This document shows, piece after piece, positions 33,350 to 34,972 of a stretch of DNA of 34,972 bases. The DNA lies in assembly GCA_020427155.1 (NCBI GenBank), contig JAGQOW010000044.1, positions 1-34,972 of the forward strand, in the 5' to 3' direction. The notes under the pieces are model-generated. The model was not told the DNA's origin. It was given only the letters and a program-made list of their open reading frames with translations, and ran no database searches. This DNA is from Planctomycetales bacterium. Lineage in GTDB: Bacteria > Planctomycetota > Planctomycetia > Pirellulales > Lacipirellulaceae. Within the stretch, counting starts at the first letter, position 1; every line of letters starts with the position of its first letter. The translations under genes and the position numbers were made by a program.

Positions 33350-34390
33350 ATGTTCTTCTCGCCTCGTATCCGCCTGAAGCCGCTCGCTGAGTTGTGTTAT
33401 CGGCTAGCCATTGCGACTGGGGCGGGGATAGAAGATCGCAAGCTCTGGCGCGACGAGTCGCAGCGCGGTTCGAGATCGCAACGGCGCAAGATATCGTATG
33501 TTTCCGAAGAACTTGCCCGTGGCCGATCGATTGCCGAGGCGATTCGTTCCACGGGAGATTTCTTTCCTCCGCTATTTCGTCAGATGGTCGAGGTTGGTGA
33601 ATTAAGCGGTCAACTGGACCAAACTTACTCTCGATTGGCAGACCACTACGAACGCTCGGTGAAGATTCGCCGCGAGTTTCTGGGGCGCCTGGCCTGGCCG
33701 ATGCTGCAGTTGGGAATGGCGCTGCTGGTGATTGGCCTGTTGATCTGGATCATGGGCATCTTGCCAATCAATACTGGCGCCAAAGGACAGCAGATCGATA
33801 TTCTTGGCTTCGGTCTGATCGGCACGCGGGGGCTGGTGATCTATGTGAATATCCTGATTGTCCTGGGTATCTTCATGTTGCTGGCGCTACAGGCCTTTAG
33901 TCGCGGGATGATATGGACACGACTCGTGCAACGCTCGGTTTTGCGAATACCCGTGATTGGCGGCGCGTTGAAGACGCTTGCTTTATCGCGTTTTACTTGG
34001 GCCCTGCAGCTGGTGCTCGATACGCCAATGGATCTGCGACGCGCTCTGCCACTGGCGCTCGAGGCAACGGGCAACGATTATTATGCTGTCCATGGACCGA
34101 GAGTTGCGTTGCGAATCGAGCAAGGGCTGAGTCTTCATGCGGCGTTGGCCGAGACGGGCGTGTTTCCAATCGACTTGCTGGATGCCATTGCGGTCGGAGA
34201 GAAGAGCGGTCGTCTTGTGGAGACCATGCAGCGTCAATCGGCAGAGTACCAGGATCGGGCGGGTTCGGCGATCTCGATTCTTGCTCAGGCGGCCGGCTAT
34301 CTCATCTGGCTGCTGATTGCCGCATTGATCATCTCTTTGATTATTCGCATCTTCTCGTTCTACTTGGGGACGCTCAATAGCCTGCTTTGA
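33350..34390 (+). CDS. GspF/PilC-like type II secretion family inner-membrane protein
   Basis: A 346-aa membrane protein with two T2SSF domains, the platform protein fold of type II secretion and type IV pili. The first domain (about 12-135) has LAELCYRLAIATGAGI and MVEVGELSGQLDQTYSRLADHYE; the second (about 213-335) has LSRFTWALQLVLDTPMDLRRAL and LLDAIAVGEKSGRLVETM. Transmembrane helices lie near 115-138, 162-183 and 316-335. I chose the ATG at 33350 because the preceding 22 codons overlap the inverted repeat and lack similarity. No gspE, gspG or pilin gene adjoins it, so its partners must lie elsewhere. Planctomycetes often carry such isolated copies. Confidence 0.88.
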   Translation: MFFSPRIRLKPLAELCYRLAIATGAGIEDRKLWRDESQRGSRSQRRKISYVSEELARGRSIAEAIRSTGDFFPPLFRQMVEVGELSGQLDQTYSRLADHYERSVKIRREFLGRLAWPMLQLGMALLVIGLLIWIMGILPINTGAKGQQIDILGFGLIGTRGLVIYVNILIVLGIFMLLALQAFSRGMIWTRLVQRSVLRIPVIGGALKTLALSRFTWALQLVLDTPMDLRRALPLALEATGNDYYAVHGPRVALRIEQGLSLHAALAETGVFPIDLLDAIAVGEKSGRLVETMQRQSAEYQDRAGSAISILAQAAGYLIWLLIAALIISLIIRIFSFYLGTLNSLL

Positions 34391-34409
34391 TCGCTGCGAG
34401 TGTTGGCTG

Positions 34410-34972
34410 CTAACGCAGCATTTGAATATGTTCTACGAGTGCGAGTTGGGGGGCGGCCAACCGTTTTTCAATTCTTGTACCGAGCCGGTTTGCGGTAGTT
34501 GCTTGTCTCAGGTCGGCCAGATAACCAGTAAGCAAGTTTGCCTTGTCGTCGTCTGAGTTGAGCAGATAGTGCACCCAGGCCCAGGCTTCGGCGTAGTCGA
34601 GCTGCGACATTTCGGCCGCGGAAGCAAGTTGTTCGAGGCGATCCAGGTCGGGCTGCCAGGCGGCGAGATCGATTTGGGCGTTGAGTAGATCGAGGTGGGT
34701 TTGGTTGAGCCCTTTTCTGCTAAAACCAACTTCAAAATACTCGGCCAGTCCTTCGTCCAGCCAGAGCGGAAGATTGGGGATCGCGGCGTGGAGGTATCCA
34801 TGGGCAACTTCGTGTCGCAGGTCTTCCGCGATGTGATCGCCCCAGTGGGCATAGACGGCCAGCTCGATGTCGGTTTCGACAAAAATCGCTCGGCGGGTGG
34901 GAAAGTTGGGGAATTGTTGTTTCAGAAAACCATAGTACGAAGCGTAGCTGAAGAAAAGATAAACATGAATCG
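34410..34972 (-). CDS. Gluzincin-type metallopeptidase, C-terminal part (5' end beyond window)
   Basis: An open minus-strand frame runs from the right edge of the window to a TAG at 34410, 187 codons, with no start needed inside. It encodes a zinc peptidase core: the frame includes AVYAHWGDHIAEDLRHEVAHGY, where HEVAH is the HExxH zinc motif, followed after a short gap by PLWLDEGLAEYFE, supplying the third ligand glutamate of the gluzincin type. The distance and the WLDEGLAEYF phrase match the peptidase MA/DUF1570-like proteins common in planctomycetes. The C-terminal 80 residues are helical (YAEAWAWVHYLLNSDDD onward). The N-terminus and any signal peptide are not visible. It converges on the GspF-like gene 19 bases apart. 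Confidence 0.85.
   Translation of the reverse strand, partial: IHVYLFFSYASYYGFLKQQFPNFPTRRAIFVETDIELAVYAHWGDHIAEDLRHEVAHGYLHAAIPNLPLWLDEGLAEYFEVGFSRKGLNQTHLDLLNAQIDLAAWQPDLDRLEQLASAAEMSQLDYAEAWAWVHYLLNSDDDKANLLTGYLADLRQATTANRLGTRIEKRLAAPQLALVEHIQMLR

Noticed and set aside
34393..34419. GCTGCG/CGCAGC hairpin as a terminator after the GspF-like gene
   Set aside because: Only six pairs with a long loop, no T tract, and it overlaps the end of the convergent gene.
1..34972. CRISPR arrays, tRNA or rRNA genes, transposases or phage genes
   Set aside because: No regularly spaced repeats, cloverleaf-like segments or recognisable transposase or phage proteins were found on reading both strands.

Overview
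The window looks like chromosome of a planctomycete, most likely from the Pirellulales. The evidence is a giant secreted protein joining FG-GAP repeats, a planctomycete-type propeller, HEAT repeats, a one-heme c-type domain and a DUF1080 domain, together with Gfo/Idh/MocA oxidoreductases, a PEP-CTERM protein, a lone GspF-like protein, sparse Shine-Dalgarno sites and frequent GTG/TTG starts. I see no phage, transposase, CRISPR array, rRNA or tRNA. This assignment comes from reading the proteins, not from a search.

Layout. 1-5605 (+): the end of a Gfo/Idh oxidoreductase, then the 1589-aa heme/DUF1080 protein, possibly an oxidation and hydrolysis pair for carbohydrates. 5612-9584 (-): aldehyde dehydrogenase, a double GNAT acetyltransferase and an LpxL-type acyltransferase. 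9727-11390 (-): a two-gene unit of a Y-family DNA polymerase and a compact SRAP-like protein, coupled by a TGATG junction and driven by a promoter that overlaps a 22-bp dyad and probably gives a leaderless mRNA. 11558-11725 (-): the tail of a gene that has lost its front. 11840-14446 (+): a 2-oxoadipate dioxygenase/decarboxylase (DUF1338) and a TolB-like propeller. 14500-15591 (-): a PEP-CTERM protein with a C39-like cysteine peptidase pattern. 15592-17465: mostly non-coding, with one zinc-ribbon membrane protein. 17466-18943 (-): a second zinc-ribbon membrane protein and a second Gfo/Idh oxidoreductase.

19102-24960 is mainly housekeeping: trmL, murB and an ftsQ-like gene (a dcw fragment), csrA on the other strand, a short glpD-like gene, then thiL and tsaE overlapping by ATGA. 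25032-27177 (-): a small zinc-finger-like gene followed by hslV and hslU. 27294-27917 (+): an isochorismatase-family hydrolase. 27944-30042 (-): an ornithine cyclodeaminase-like LOR/SDH protein and an arginine dihydrolase-like protein overlapping by ATGA. This is a split, reversed version of the cyanobacterial AgrE fusion and would convert arginine to ornithine and then proline, releasing ammonia. 30342-33173 (+): a highly charged disordered protein and adenine deaminase. 33350-34390 (+): a GspF-like membrane protein preceded by an inverted repeat. 34410 to the right edge (-): the C-terminal part of an HExxH metallopeptidase whose start lies outside the window.

The strongest candidates for something little described are the polymerase/SRAP-like unit with its operator-like promoter, the split arginine-to-proline module, the PEP-CTERM protein with a peptidase-like core, and the charged disordered protein with a repeated short motif.
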